Shown: positions 55,241 to 64,000 of the stretch, piece by piece
How the letters are laid out: each line of letters begins with the position of its first letter
Position numbering within the stretch: position 1 is the stretch's first letter
Assembly: GCA_951217055.1 (NCBI GenBank)
Contig: OX578277.1
Span: 116,805,904-116,869,903 of the forward strand
Source: Gerris lacustris
Lineage: Eukaryota > Arthropoda > Insecta > Hemiptera > Gerridae
DNA length: 64,000 bases
Reading direction: 5' to 3'
The notes under the pieces: model-generated
The model's database searches: none
What the model was told of the DNA's origin: nothing
Seen by the model: only the letters and a program-made list of their open reading frames with translations
Position numbers and translations under genes: made by a program

Positions 55241-58200
55241 CTTCCCCTCAACTGTGGTGTCCAGTTGAAGTCCCATGAGCTTGCTGAACTTCTCAACTTT
55301 AATTTTCCCCAGGCTTTTGGTGAAGATATCCGCTACCATGTCTTCCGTTTTGAGGTATTCAATTTTAATATCACCAGAACGATAGGCCTCTCTGATGAAG
55401 TGGTAGCGGACGTCTATATGCTTAGTACGAGGATGATGTCCCTCGTTTTCCACCATGTGTATAGCACTTTGGCTGTCACTATACAGTATGGTTGGTTCTG
55501 TGGCATAACCTTTGGCGTTGGGATCCAATTCCTTGAGTAGTCTTCGAAGGTATGTGGCTTCTTTTGCGGCGCTGGTCATTGCTATATACTCAGCTTCAGT
55601 GCTTGAAAGAGCCACTACCTGCTGTTTTCTAGCCTCCCAGGATATTGGTCCACCAGCTAATTTAAATACAAAACCTGTGTACGACTTGCGATCATTTGGT
55701 TGACCCGCCCAGTCTGCATCTACCAATCCTTCCAGTTTCCCTCCAGTCTTCCCGTAGAGGATGCCAGTGTTCGACGTATGCAGAAGGTATCGTAGAACTC
55801 CTTTTGCTGCGTTCCAATGCTGGATTTTAGGGCATGAATTAAATTGACTCAGTAAACTTACGGAAAAAGCAATGTCAGGTCTAGTACATGTCGCCAAGTA
55901 CAGAAGAGAACCTATCAATTGCTGATAAGCGTTTTGATCGGCAGCTTCCCCTTCTTCTGTACTTGTTGGATTAATTCTTAATTTTATGTTTTGATCTAAA
56001 GGTGTTGTTAGAGGTTTTGCGTTTTGCATGTTATATTTTGTAAGTATTTCCTTAATATATTTCTTTTGTGTCATGAATATTTTATCGTCTAGTTTCTTAA
56101 TTTCAATTCCTAAAATATATTTAAGTTCACCTAGATCTTTAATTTTAAATTTATTTTCTAACTCAATTTTTACATTCTGGATTAATTTTTGGTCGCGTGA
56201 CATTACTATTATGTCATCAACGTACACTGCTATAATCACTATTTCATTTTTTATGATACGTGTATAAATGCAGTTTTCGTTTTGCAAGCGTTTAAATTTT
56301 ATTGATTGTAACACGGAATTTAATTTTGTGTACCATTGTCTACCCGCCTGTTTAAGTCCATAAATGGCCTTTTTTAGCTGACACACTTTCCCATCTTGTG
56401 TAGCAAAGTGTTCGGGTTGTTTCATAAAAATAACTTCATCTAAGTCACCATTTAAAAAGGCTGTGGTTACATCCATTTGGTGAATGTGATACCCTTCCTC
56501 AGCAGCCAATGCTAGGAGTAACCTAATCGAACTATATCGCACAACTGGTGCGAAGGTTTCGTCATAATCAACTCCATACTTTTGAGTAAATCCCTTGGCT
56601 ACTAAACGTGCCTTAAAACGTTGTACTTTTCCATCAGAATCGAGTTTAGTTTTAAACACCCATTTACAACCGATGGCTTTACGACCCTTAGGCAAATCTA
56701 CTAGTTCCCATGTACCATTTTCAAGAAGTGAGTTATATTCTTCTTGCATAGATTTCTCCCATTCTCGACTATTGTAACAGCTTAGAGCTTGTTTTACAGT
56801 GGTGGGATCAATGCTAAAATTATTTGATTTCATTTGATACTCTTTTCTAGGTCTACCTGGCTTTCCTGTACGAACCTTTTTAGGTCTTCCAGGGCCACGT
56901 ATCTGATTTGAAATACAGGGGACTGATTCAGCTTCTATATCTGAATTTGTTTCATCAGATGAAATATTATCATGGATTGATTCTACATCATTAATAATTA
57001 AATTTTGTTCGGTTCCTGAACAACTAGGTATTTCATTATTTTGGTTATTTATTGTTATTATTTTATTCTTATTTTTGTTGTTTTGAATTAGGTTTCCGAA
57101 ATTGAAATGTGTAGATTCATTATTATCATCATCGTGTTTTGGTGATATATTGTCAGAAGAATCGAAAATATCTAAATTTTGATTATTTGTAATTTGGTTA
57201 GTAAATTCCTCTAATATTTTAACGTTTCTACCTTTTATTGTGGAATTAGTACCTGGTTTCCATAAACGATATGCTTTTGATTCTTCGCAATAACCTACTA
57301 GAATGTATTCGTTTGTTTTTGAATTAAATTTACCCTTACCAGGCTTTAAATCTAAAGATAATACTCTACTCCCTATTATTCTAAAGTGGGAAACAGTAGG
57401 CTTTCTACCCGACCACACCTCTTCAGGAGTTAAATCATTAAGAGTGGCAGTAGGGCATCTATTGCGAATATAAGCTGCTGTATTAATTAACTCTGCCCAT
57501 AAGCCATGTGGCAGGATTTTGGCAAGAAGCAGGCATCTAGCCATCTCAACTAAAGTTCGGTTTGCTCTTTCGGCTACACCGTTCTGTTGGGGGCTATACT
57601 CAACAGTTAATTGATGTTTGATACCTGATTGATTTAAGAATGAATTAAAGTCATGGCTACAAAATTCTTTTGCGTTATCTGACCTTAGGACTTTAATTTT
57701 TCTCCCGGTTTGGTTTTCCATTTCGGCTTTATATTTTTTAAAGTTATTAAGGGCTTCAGACTTTGATTTTAGGAAATAAACGCTTATTTTCCTAGACTTA
57801 TCGTCAATGAAGGTTTGAAAATATTTAGCACCTCCAATTGAGGCTTTTCTCATGGGGCCACAAATGTCGGTGTGAATTAAATCTAAAATATTTTCAGATT
57901 TTGACTCAGAATGTTTTGGAAAAGGTTTCCTAGTTAACTTCCCTTTAATACAGGTTTCACATACTTCAGGGTATTTATCATTTTTATTAATTTTTAATCC
58001 TAGAACCATGTTTCGTGAATGTAGTTTTGTTAAGTCTGTTATGTTTAGATGTCCAAGTCTTTCATGCCAGAGTGAAGTAGTGTTATGAGAATGCACCTGA
58101 TTAACATGTTCAACTTTATTTTTATTGTTATACTCAAATTCTATTTCGTATAAATTATTTTTTAATTTAGCAATAAGAATTGTTTCGTTATTTTTGTTTA

Positions 58201-59287
58201 GAATTTTTGCTTCATTTTTTCCAAATAAAACTGTTTTTTGTAGTTTTGTAAGTTGACTAATAGAAAGTAAATTTGTTTTAATGTTAGGTATGTATAAAAC
58301 ATTAATTATGTTAAAGATTTGATTTTTGATTATTACACTTACGTTGCCTATGCCTTCAACAATTGATTGGCTTTTATCTGCCATGAAAACAAAGCTATCT
58401 TTAAGTGGTTTGAATTGATAAAAACATTTTTTGTCATGGCACATATGTGCGGTAGCACCTGAGTCAAGGCAAAAAATTTTTTTGTTTTTATATTTGTTAT
58501 ATGAGTCGCAAGAATTGCCTATATGGGATATATTTAAAGTTTGTGGAGAGTACTTGCCAGCATTGGATCGAAACTGTCCAGAGTACTGTTGACCTTTGTT
58601 TCGTCTATGATGGTTGCCTGATGTTTCTCCAGTGTGGTTTCTTTCTAATTTGTTGTTTCTTGGTTGATGTTGCTTACTGAATTTCCTTTGACTTGAAAGT
58701 AGTACGCCTTGTTGATTTTCTTCTGTTAATTCATTTCGCCTTAGCTCCTCTTCTTTTATTTTTATTTTGAGAGTTTCGAAGTTTGGAAGTTGGTCACGGC
58801 TTTCAATCGCACAACGAAAATTATCGTAATCATCAGGAAGACTACACAGTAATATTATAGATAGAAATTCTTCCGGAACTACAAAATCAATTTCTTTTAG
58901 TTTTTCTGTTATTGACGTAAAGTTTTTTAAATGATCTGACATCGACAGATTCGTGTCATGTTTAAGTTTAATTAGCTGTCGAATTAATGTAACTTTTCGG
59001 CTTGCTGTCTTTGGAGTATAAATTTCTTCTAATTTTCTCCAAGCTTCTGCTGCTGTTTTGCAGTCTTTGAGTGGAGACAACTCTGTAGGTGTTATACCCA
59101 AGACAATAGTTGCCAGAGCTTTTTGGTCCTTGGCAATCCAACTTTCATCCGATTTGGCCATTGCGTCATTCACATAGCCCCAGAGTTCCTGGTGCACAAG
59201 TACCATCCGCATCTGAAGCTTCCAGACGTCATAGTTTGTTGGATTCAACTTTTCAATGTTGTATATGTTGTTACTCATATTGAACAA
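55235..59287 (-). CDS. Copia gag-pol polyprotein
   Basis: 1350 residues. Gag region about 1-260: UBN2-like capsid with YDVWKLQM near 19-26, then a basic H/N/R-rich tail without a CCHC zinc knuckle. Protease: DSGATAH at 275-281. Integrase: zinc site H408, H413, C443, C446; catalytic D474, D537 and E573 with exactly 35 residues between the last two. A linker (700-820) holds two AT-hook-like GRP motifs (800-802, 811-813). Reverse transcriptase: D939 and YVDD at 1022-1025. RNase H: D1190, E1231, D1271, D1320. It makes the particle, processes itself, copies RNA to DNA and inserts it. Start ATG at 59285-59287 follows a 57-nt leader. All catalytic residues are present, so function is plausible. Confidence 0.95.
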   Translation of the reverse strand: MFNMSNNIYNIEKLNPTNYDVWKLQMRMVLVHQELWGYVNDAMAKSDESWIAKDQKALATIVLGITPTELSPLKDCKTAAEAWRKLEEIYTPKTASRKVTLIRQLIKLKHDTNLSMSDHLKNFTSITEKLKEIDFVVPEEFLSIILLCSLPDDYDNFRCAIESRDQLPNFETLKIKIKEEELRRNELTEENQQGVLLSSQRKFSKQHQPRNNKLERNHTGETSGNHHRRNKGQQYSGQFRSNAGKYSPQTLNISHIGNSCDSYNKYKNKKIFCLDSGATAHMCHDKKCFYQFKPLKDSFVFMADKSQSIVEGIGNVSVIIKNQIFNIINVLYIPNIKTNLLSISQLTKLQKTVLFGKNEAKILNKNNETILIAKLKNNLYEIEFEYNNKNKVEHVNQVHSHNTTSLWHERLGHLNITDLTKLHSRNMVLGLKINKNDKYPEVCETCIKGKLTRKPFPKHSESKSENILDLIHTDICGPMRKASIGGAKYFQTFIDDKSRKISVYFLKSKSEALNNFKKYKAEMENQTGRKIKVLRSDNAKEFCSHDFNSFLNQSGIKHQLTVEYSPQQNGVAERANRTLVEMARCLLLAKILPHGLWAELINTAAYIRNRCPTATLNDLTPEEVWSGRKPTVSHFRIIGSRVLSLDLKPGKGKFNSKTNEYILVGYCEESKAYRLWKPGTNSTIKGRNVKILEEFTNQITNNQNLDIFDSSDNISPKHDDDNNESTHFNFGNLIQNNKNKNKIITINNQNNEIPSCSGTEQNLIINDVESIHDNISSDETNSDIEAESVPCISNQIRGPGRPKKVRTGKPGRPRKEYQMKSNNFSIDPTTVKQALSCYNSREWEKSMQEEYNSLLENGTWELVDLPKGRKAIGCKWVFKTKLDSDGKVQRFKARLVAKGFTQKYGVDYDETFAPVVRYSSIRLLLALAAEEGYHIHQMDVTTAFLNGDLDEVIFMKQPEHFATQDGKVCQLKKAIYGLKQAGRQWYTKLNSVLQSIKFKRLQNENCIYTRIIKNEIVIIAVYVDDIIVMSRDQKLIQNVKIELENKFKIKDLGELKYILGIEIKKLDDKIFMTQKKYIKEILTKYNMQNAKPLTTPLDQNIKLRINPTSTEEGEAADQNAYQQLIGSLLYLATCTRPDIAFSVSLLSQFNSCPKIQHWNAAKGVLRYLLHTSNTGILYGKTGGKLEGLVDADWAGQPNDRKSYTGFVFKLAGGPISWEARKQQVVALSSTEAEYIAMTSAAKEATYLRRLLKELDPNAKGYATEPTILYSDSQSAIHMVENEGHHPRTKHIDVRYHFIREAYRSGDIKIEYLKTEDMVADIFTKSLGKIKVEKFSKLMGLQLDTTVEGKC
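55241..55249 (-). other. Polypurine tract of copia element
   Basis: GAGGGGAAG lies immediately before the 3' LTR in element orientation, the expected primer for plus-strand DNA synthesis. It is also coding (Glu-Gly-Lys). Confidence 0.75.
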
Positions 59288-59330
59288 TTTTCATTCCATT
59301 AAGCACGTTACACGTTTCACGTAACCTATC

Positions 59331-59341
59331 GGCCCATAACC
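59331..59341 (-). other. Primer-binding site, initiator tRNA-Met half-molecule type
   Basis: GGTTATGGGCC on the minus strand, 3 bp after the 5' LTR, is complementary to the anticodon stem-loop of initiator tRNA-Met. Copia-type elements are known to prime from a half tRNA-iMet in this way. Confidence 0.8.
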
Positions 59342-59344
59342 TAA

Positions 59345-59474
59345 TGTAGGTTTTTAGAACGGTAATACATTTATTTTAATTAAACACAAAGTGACAATGT
59401 AAAGTCTTTTTTTGGATGACTTCTACTTTACACAGTTGTTTGAAAATACTGCAAGTAGAAGTAGTATTTTAACA
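59345..59474 (-). repeat. 5' LTR of copia element
   Basis: 130 bp, identical to the other LTR. It should contain the promoter; no clear TATA box can be singled out in this AT-rich stretch. Confidence 0.95.
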
Positions 59475-59644
59475 ATTATCTAATTATTATATTATTTACT
59501 TGTATTCCTTTTGTAATATCAATATGGAAATACAATTTTAAAATGTGGCAACGATAATAATTAAGTAGACGAGGATAAAAAGAAAATTATAATGATAATA
59601 TCTAATGATATTTATTAATCGATTAAAGATTTAATGTGGTAAAA
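59475..59644. other. AT-rich, nothing recognised
   Basis: Flank of the copia element. No supported feature. Confidence 0.5.
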
Positions 59645-60117
59645 TATAAAATTAGTGTGGCACATAGTTGCTTCGAGTCCTATTATTGGACAAATAGTCG
59701 CATGGGTATAAAATAATATGATCCGACTGTTAGACATGTTTCAATTCCCAGAGTTATCGTTCTTTTTTATTCATTAACAAATTTGCTTACACGGTACAAA
59801 TTAATGTCGAACCATCTTTGCTACTTTCGACAAAACATTCAAATTTCCTTCAAACTCGGATTAGTGCTCTGATGCTACTGAGGTCTTAATAAAAATCCAT
59901 ACAGAAGAAAGGCTGATGAGCAAGGAAGCAACGCTCGCAGAAGTTTACAATAAGGTTACATTCAAAATTAGATTCTTAGTTATAGATTTTGTGGTTCGCA
60001 AAAATTATGTGAAAAAATGACAGACAGGCAGACAGACAGAAGAGAAAAATGTTACCTCAATTTTTGAATTGGAAGACATTATAATATCTGTGAAATGCCT
60101 TTTTGTCTAGGAATAAT
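59645..60117 (+). repeat. Family B' (diverged B subfamily) copy
   Basis: Head AATTAGTGTGGCACATAGTT, then GTTTCAATTCCCAG, TTTGTGGTTCGCAAAAATTA and CAGGCAGACAGACAGAAG. Its tail runs into the inverted repeat that follows. Confidence 0.5.
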
Positions 60118-60476
60118 GAAATGTGGAGACATACAACGTTTCTTCTTCACAATGATCACATGGAGTTCGTTGTTTTAGAATACAATTTCCAATAGGAGAT
60201 GTGGCAAAGTTTATTTTTTATACAATAATAGTACATTACACGTCGAGTGCGGAAAGTAGCATTTTGCATGCGAGTGTGGAGTTTGCACCCGAGCGACAGC
60301 GAGGGTATTAAAACCACACGAGCAATGCAAAATGCTACTTTCCGCACTCGACGTGTAATTTACTATTATTGTATAAAAAATAAACTTTGCCACATCTCCT
60401 ATTGGAAATTGTATTCTAAAACAACGAACTCCATGTGATCATTGTGAAGAAGAAACGTTGTATGTCTCCACATTAT
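60118..60476. repeat. Large inverted repeat, 359 bp
   Basis: Arms of about 150 bp: ATGTGGAGACATACAACGTT and on to CACGTCGAGTGCGGAAAGTA on the left, inverted on the right with very few changes. The loop is about 60 bp. The outer arm parts are the tail of the B' repeat, so the palindrome reaches into that element. The core CACGTCGAGTGCGGAAAGTA may be a MITE end. Small frames on both strands are by-products. Confidence 0.75.
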
Positions 60477-60633
60477 TTTAGGAGGAGTATTATTTATTAT
60501 TCTCCACATTTTCGTCAGTCACTTGATTCACTCATTTGTTTTCATTAAAAACTCGATATAAACAGTTACTTTAATAAAAGAATAGCAAATTAGTTTTGTT
60601 AAATGTAAACAAACTTGCTAATCGTGCGTAAAG

Positions 60634-60689
60634 CTGAAGAATTCATCTTCTTTACCGCGCTAGCGTGGTAAAGAAGAGGAATTGTTCAG
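60634..60689. repeat. 56-bp near-perfect palindrome without loop
   Basis: Each half reads CTGAA.AATTC.TCTTCTTT then ACC.CGCT, with three mismatched pairs out of 28 and the centre CGCTAGCG. It could extrude as a hairpin. Function unknown. Confidence 0.8.
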
Positions 60690-61105
60690 AACTATGAGAC
60701 GTGCATGCGCAATGAATACAAGTACGTAAATAATCACTTTCTACGCATCTAAACAGAGATACAATGTTTATATTTCATATCAATCGTAGATAAAGAATAT
60801 TTCTTTTATAGTTTAATAGATATTTTTAACTATGGATTTTTTATTCTTGCTTTGTTATATTTGACGTTGCAATATTGTATATTATAATATGTAATATTAT
60901 ATTTTGTGCGTGAGAATTTCCATAGGTTGTTTTGAAGGAAGGGAATTTGGGAAGGAAGCGAGTCTAATAATGTGCATCAGGTGATTATATTAAATATGAC
61001 AGCTGTGTTGCGTGGCTCACACTACACAGCATTCCTCGTCTCCGTAGTACCGTGTCAACGCCCCATAGTTGTATTTTATTTTGACGTAGATTATTATTTT
61101 GTCTT
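60690..61105. other. Unassigned sequence
   Basis: No supported feature. Confidence 0.5.
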
Positions 61106-61193
61106 TATTGAGTAAACAGAAAGAAACAAAACAAATGTAACTCATGTGGAAAAATACGAAACGATCTCTGAACGATAATATTATCTGGAACGC
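61106..61193 (+). repeat. Left member of a distant inverted pair
   Basis: TATTGAGTAAACAGAAAGAA, TGTAACTCATGTGG and AAAATACGAAACGATCTCTG match, inverted, 63403-63495. Confidence 0.7.
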
Positions 61194-61294
61194 TGCCCTT
61201 ATATTATATTTATATCTTTGCTAATTTGTATGTCTCAGACATCTGAGGCAAATCATTTTGAAATATCAGAATATAAAACTTTATCGATCATAAT

Positions 61295-61480
61295 GGTTTT
61301 GTGAATTATGGTTGCGAGTTTACCGATGGTAAGCAACAATGTCTCCAAATTTACAATTTCTTTAACAGAAATACGTCTCAGACAACGGAGAACATAGTCC
61401 GTCTCGTGTCTCTGTCTTTAAACATTTTTGCAAACTCCCGTATCTTGAAAACTGCTTGTCCGATTTTAATGAAATTTAAA
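61295..61480 (-). repeat. Divergent family B fragment
   Basis: GTTTACCGATGGTAAGCAAC, CGTGTCTCTGTCTTTAAACA and CTTGTCCGATTTTAATGAAA follow the family B order in minus orientation. Very diverged. Confidence 0.45.
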
Positions 61481-62456
61481 GTAGTATATTAATAGACAGA
61501 TAGTGCCATTTAATTTAAATATTCTGCTGGATTTTAATCTATATCTATATAATAAATAATTTCAAGATAAAAATAACTTTTTATATACTACGTTTTTAAA
61601 TTTTCTGTTGAATCGTATGTAATGTTGATAATATAATTGTTATTGTTATATAATATATAATGTTAGTGAAAAAAAAAAATACTTCCGAATTTATTTACTT
61701 CTCATAAATGACAACTAAATAATAATAAAAGGACAAATCTTTGTACAATGGATCTCCCCAACACCAAATCTAAAAATATATTTGAAATAATATAAACAAT
61801 ATAATCGATAAATAATATAATCGATATTTCCTGTTTTGCTGTCATTCAATGTTTATCTATCACAAATTTGAGACCCGTCAAAATGAAGATTGCGTAAATA
61901 TGGGATATGGCAAAACAAATAAAATAACTTGCGGATTGTTTCCGAACTAACTTTCCGTACAGCAAAATTTGCTGAAAACCAATTAAATTCTGCTGAAAGA
62001 GGGCTAAAAGTAATTAAATAATGCATTGTCATCGTGTTCTGAGCTATGCTAAAAGCTTCAAATGTCTAGCTATTCGAGAAGTTAGTTAGAAATCGATTGC
62101 CAGATTTGTACCGGACAAACAAACAAACAAGAAAGCAAGCTAATAAAAACGTAGTAAAATGAATGTTTGTCTCATATGCCTGCCTAAACCGTTCATCCGA
62201 TTGCGATGAAACTTTGGGGAATGGTTGAACGCATCCCTGGGAAGGTTTCTGTGTTAGTAAAACTATGTTCTGATTTTGGTACACAGGAGTGCGGGGTACA
62301 AATGTCAAAGTAAAGAAAACCATTATGATGCATATCGTTGAAAAGCTCTTTAAGAGTACAGTAATTGTTATGTTTTTTTTTTTTTGTTTTTTTTCATGTC
62401 ATATTTTCATTTAGGAGGGGGATAAAATGGAAAATTCAGGAAAAATATTTCTATAA
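61481..62456. other. Unassigned, with HINE-like text
   Basis: 61538 has TCTATATCTATATAATAAAT, like a Helitron 5' end. 62150-62240 has TGAATGTTTGTCTCATATGC and CCGTTCATCCGATTGCGATG, phrases typical of decayed Helitron/HINE bodies. A T run at 62371-62383. No gene supported. Confidence 0.4.
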
Positions 62457-62689
62457 TCTATATCTATGTAAATAAAAATGATTGTTTATTTATATGGTTA
62501 TCTTATAATGCAAAATGCAAATATTGTAGAAGTATATATAGCAAATTGTTGTGTAAATGTTTCATCTAAGACAACATTGTTTCACTAGATAAACTATTTA
62601 TAAGGTTTTTCAAAGGTAGCAGTTATATAATTGTTATTTTATTATTATTAATGTTAATTAGGCGGTACGAAGTTGGCCGGGTCAGCTAG
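62457..62689 (+). mobile_element. Short non-autonomous Helitron, 233 bp
   Basis: Starts TCTATATCTATGTAAATAAA and ends ACGAAGTTGGCCGGGTCAG, then CTAG. Host A precedes and host T follows, as expected for A/T insertion by canonical Helitrons (5' TC, 3' CTRR). A small stem (CGG...CCG) lies just before the end. No coding capacity. Confidence 0.6.
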
Positions 62690-63402
62690 TATTGAATAAA
62701 AGTAAACGGGACCCCCTTGGAAAGGAAAACATGTATAAAAGCTTACTAATTAAGCTGTTCGCACTCAAACTATTGAAAATTATTTTTCCCGTCGTATCTC
62801 GTTGTTGTAGCTTTACCACAAGGATTTTTGTTTCAATTCCTGGTGGTGGGAGGATTTTTTTTTATGTCTGTGTTATTTCTCTTTAATAATACCTATACTA
62901 GTGAAATTATTTTATTTAAATTATGCATAACATCCTAAACTAAAATTAGATTGAAAATGTAATGGTTAAAACAAACGAAAAGGTTTATTATATTGTAGAT
63001 TATAGATTTATTGTAGATTACATACTTATTGTATATTAATTGTATTTATTATTAAAAATGCCGTATATATTAAATTCAACGTTCTACACTTATTTCCCGC
63101 TCATGCACACATACATTTTTTTCTATTATCAATTATAAATGAAACAGTACACAGAGTCGCTAGAACACAGATGGTTCCATATCAAGTTCACCCTTCTACG
63201 CAAGTTTCTTCGGGCAACCTAAGTTTTAAGTAACATCGTACATGAACTTAGTGGCAGAACACATATAAGTCTAAAATAGCTGTTTTCTTAGAGAAGAGTG
63301 ATTATGCGCGTTACCGCACACAAGTGGGGCATAACATAATGTGCTTGATCCTTCGAAACCCTAAAAAGTACTTGGAAGTACTCGGATGCAAGTACTTTCC
63401 TG
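62690..63402. other. Unassigned sequence
   Basis: A 64-codon plus frame at 62692 is featureless. No supported feature. Confidence 0.45.
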
Positions 63403-63495
63403 TGATTTTTCCAGATATTACCGTACAGAGATCGTTTCGTATTTTACCACGTGAGTTACACTTGTTTTGATTTTTTCTGTTTACTCAATAACGAA
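63403..63495 (-). repeat. Right member of a distant inverted pair
   Basis: CAGAGATCGTTTCGTATTTT, CCACGTGAGTTACA and TTTCTGTTTACTCAATA match, inverted, 61106-61193. Similarity fades outside about 90 bp. Confidence 0.7.
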
Positions 63496-64000
63496 ATAAA
63501 AAAAATCCAAGTAAAAAATAAGTTACCTTGGGTAAGTTCTAAACGACAAATAAATAAATCATTCAGGGATACTGATGGAAAAACATTTTTATGTGAACTT
63601 TGAGATTCACGTGGGAAAAATAAAATAATTTAATAGATATGTTTAACGATAAAATAATACGAGTAAGGGTCATTTACAGTCCCAGTTTACAGACAATTAA
63701 ATTACTCTAAAGACACGATAAGTAGTCATTTTTTTATGTATTAATAATTAATTAATTAATGTATCAATGTAAAGCATTTAATTCCGCATTTTTTTCTCTT
63801 CACTGATAAGATTAGTAAATGAAGAACCTTGCTGAAGATTCATCTGTCTGTTGAGCTGACGTTTCGACATAATACAAAGTTACTACACCAGGTGTTTTAT
63901 CATGGGAACCAGATAGCACAAGTTCCCAGCAGAGAATCGTGTTAGCCAGTAAAGGCATTTTCCTCCATTCCGAACTCGACAGAACATTATTGTTTCGTTG
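63496..64000. other. Unassigned, possible fold-back end at window edge
   Basis: GAGCTGACGTTTCGACATAA near 63855 resembles the GACGTTTCGAC phrase in the fold-back at 34303. The element, if any, runs beyond the window. Confidence 0.35.

Larger units (their letters stand above)
55111..59474 (-). mobile_element. Intact Ty1/copia LTR retrotransposon
   Basis: 4364 bp on the minus strand, with 130-bp LTRs at 55111-55240 and 59345-59474 that are identical base for base and have TG...CA ends. Flanks ATTAA and ATTAT match in 4 of 5 bases, a near target duplication. After the 5' LTR comes the initiator-Met half-tRNA primer site, then one 1350-codon gag-pol frame, then a purine tract before the 3' LTR. 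No frameshift or internal stop. Identical LTRs imply a recent insertion; the element could still be active. The LTRs are short next to the 276 bp of Drosophila copia. Confidence 0.95.

Noticed and set aside
55178..56777. Several plus frames of 60-120 codons inside the copia element
   Set aside because: They are antisense shadows of the gag-pol frame.

Overview
This is arthropod nuclear DNA, most likely from an insect. It is AT-rich and has no bacterial gene layout. The single long reading frame is a Ty1/copia retrotransposon whose primer-binding site matches the anticodon region of initiator tRNA-Met, a trait known from insect copia. I found no host protein-coding exon that I would defend. 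The window looks like a transposon-dense intergenic or intronic stretch. The species cannot be read from the sequence; a repeat-rich hemipteran would fit, but that is a guess.

Layout. 1-5.3 kb: several DINE-1/HINE-like (Helentron-associated) non-autonomous elements, including a tandem pair at 1723-3305. 5.8-8.5 kb: the C-terminal end of a Jockey-like LINE reverse transcriptase, split by a 2.1 kb non-autonomous hAT element with a perfect 8-bp target duplication, itself filled with smaller elements. 8.9-21.9 kb: TIR and fold-back elements, many copies of repeat family B, one family C HINE, a hAT-like MITE and a 17-bp array. 22-31 kb: a second hAT-type element, further HINEs, fold-backs and a poly-A SINE. 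31-36 kb: a 21-bp minisatellite, a chimeric HINE and a 901-bp fold-back element with TA target sites. 36.6-40.25 kb: a 30/33-bp satellite array invaded by a 2.9 kb DNA transposon. That transposon has about 35-bp TIRs and a decayed gene of the family I know as DUF7869, and a HINE is nested in it. 40.9-54.4 kb: more B and A copies, an inverted pair of tRNA-derived SINEs, small tandem arrays, a poly-T-ended retroelement and a HINE of family C. 55.1-59.5 kb: an intact, apparently young copia element on the minus strand (identical 130-bp LTRs, 1350-codon polyprotein). 59.6-64 kb: inverted-repeat structures and a short Helitron.

How the parts relate. At least four unrelated repeat families share one architecture: a terminal repeat at one end, its inverted copy set inside the other end followed by a hairpin or CTAG end, and a GTCY microsatellite between them. 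This is the Helentron-associated plan, so rolling-circle elements seem to have shaped much of the window. Insertion order can be read at several places: LINE, then hAT, then HINEs/MITE; and satellite, then DUF7869 transposon, then HINE. Family names A to F and '1' are labels used only in this annotation. Copy boundaries were judged by eye.
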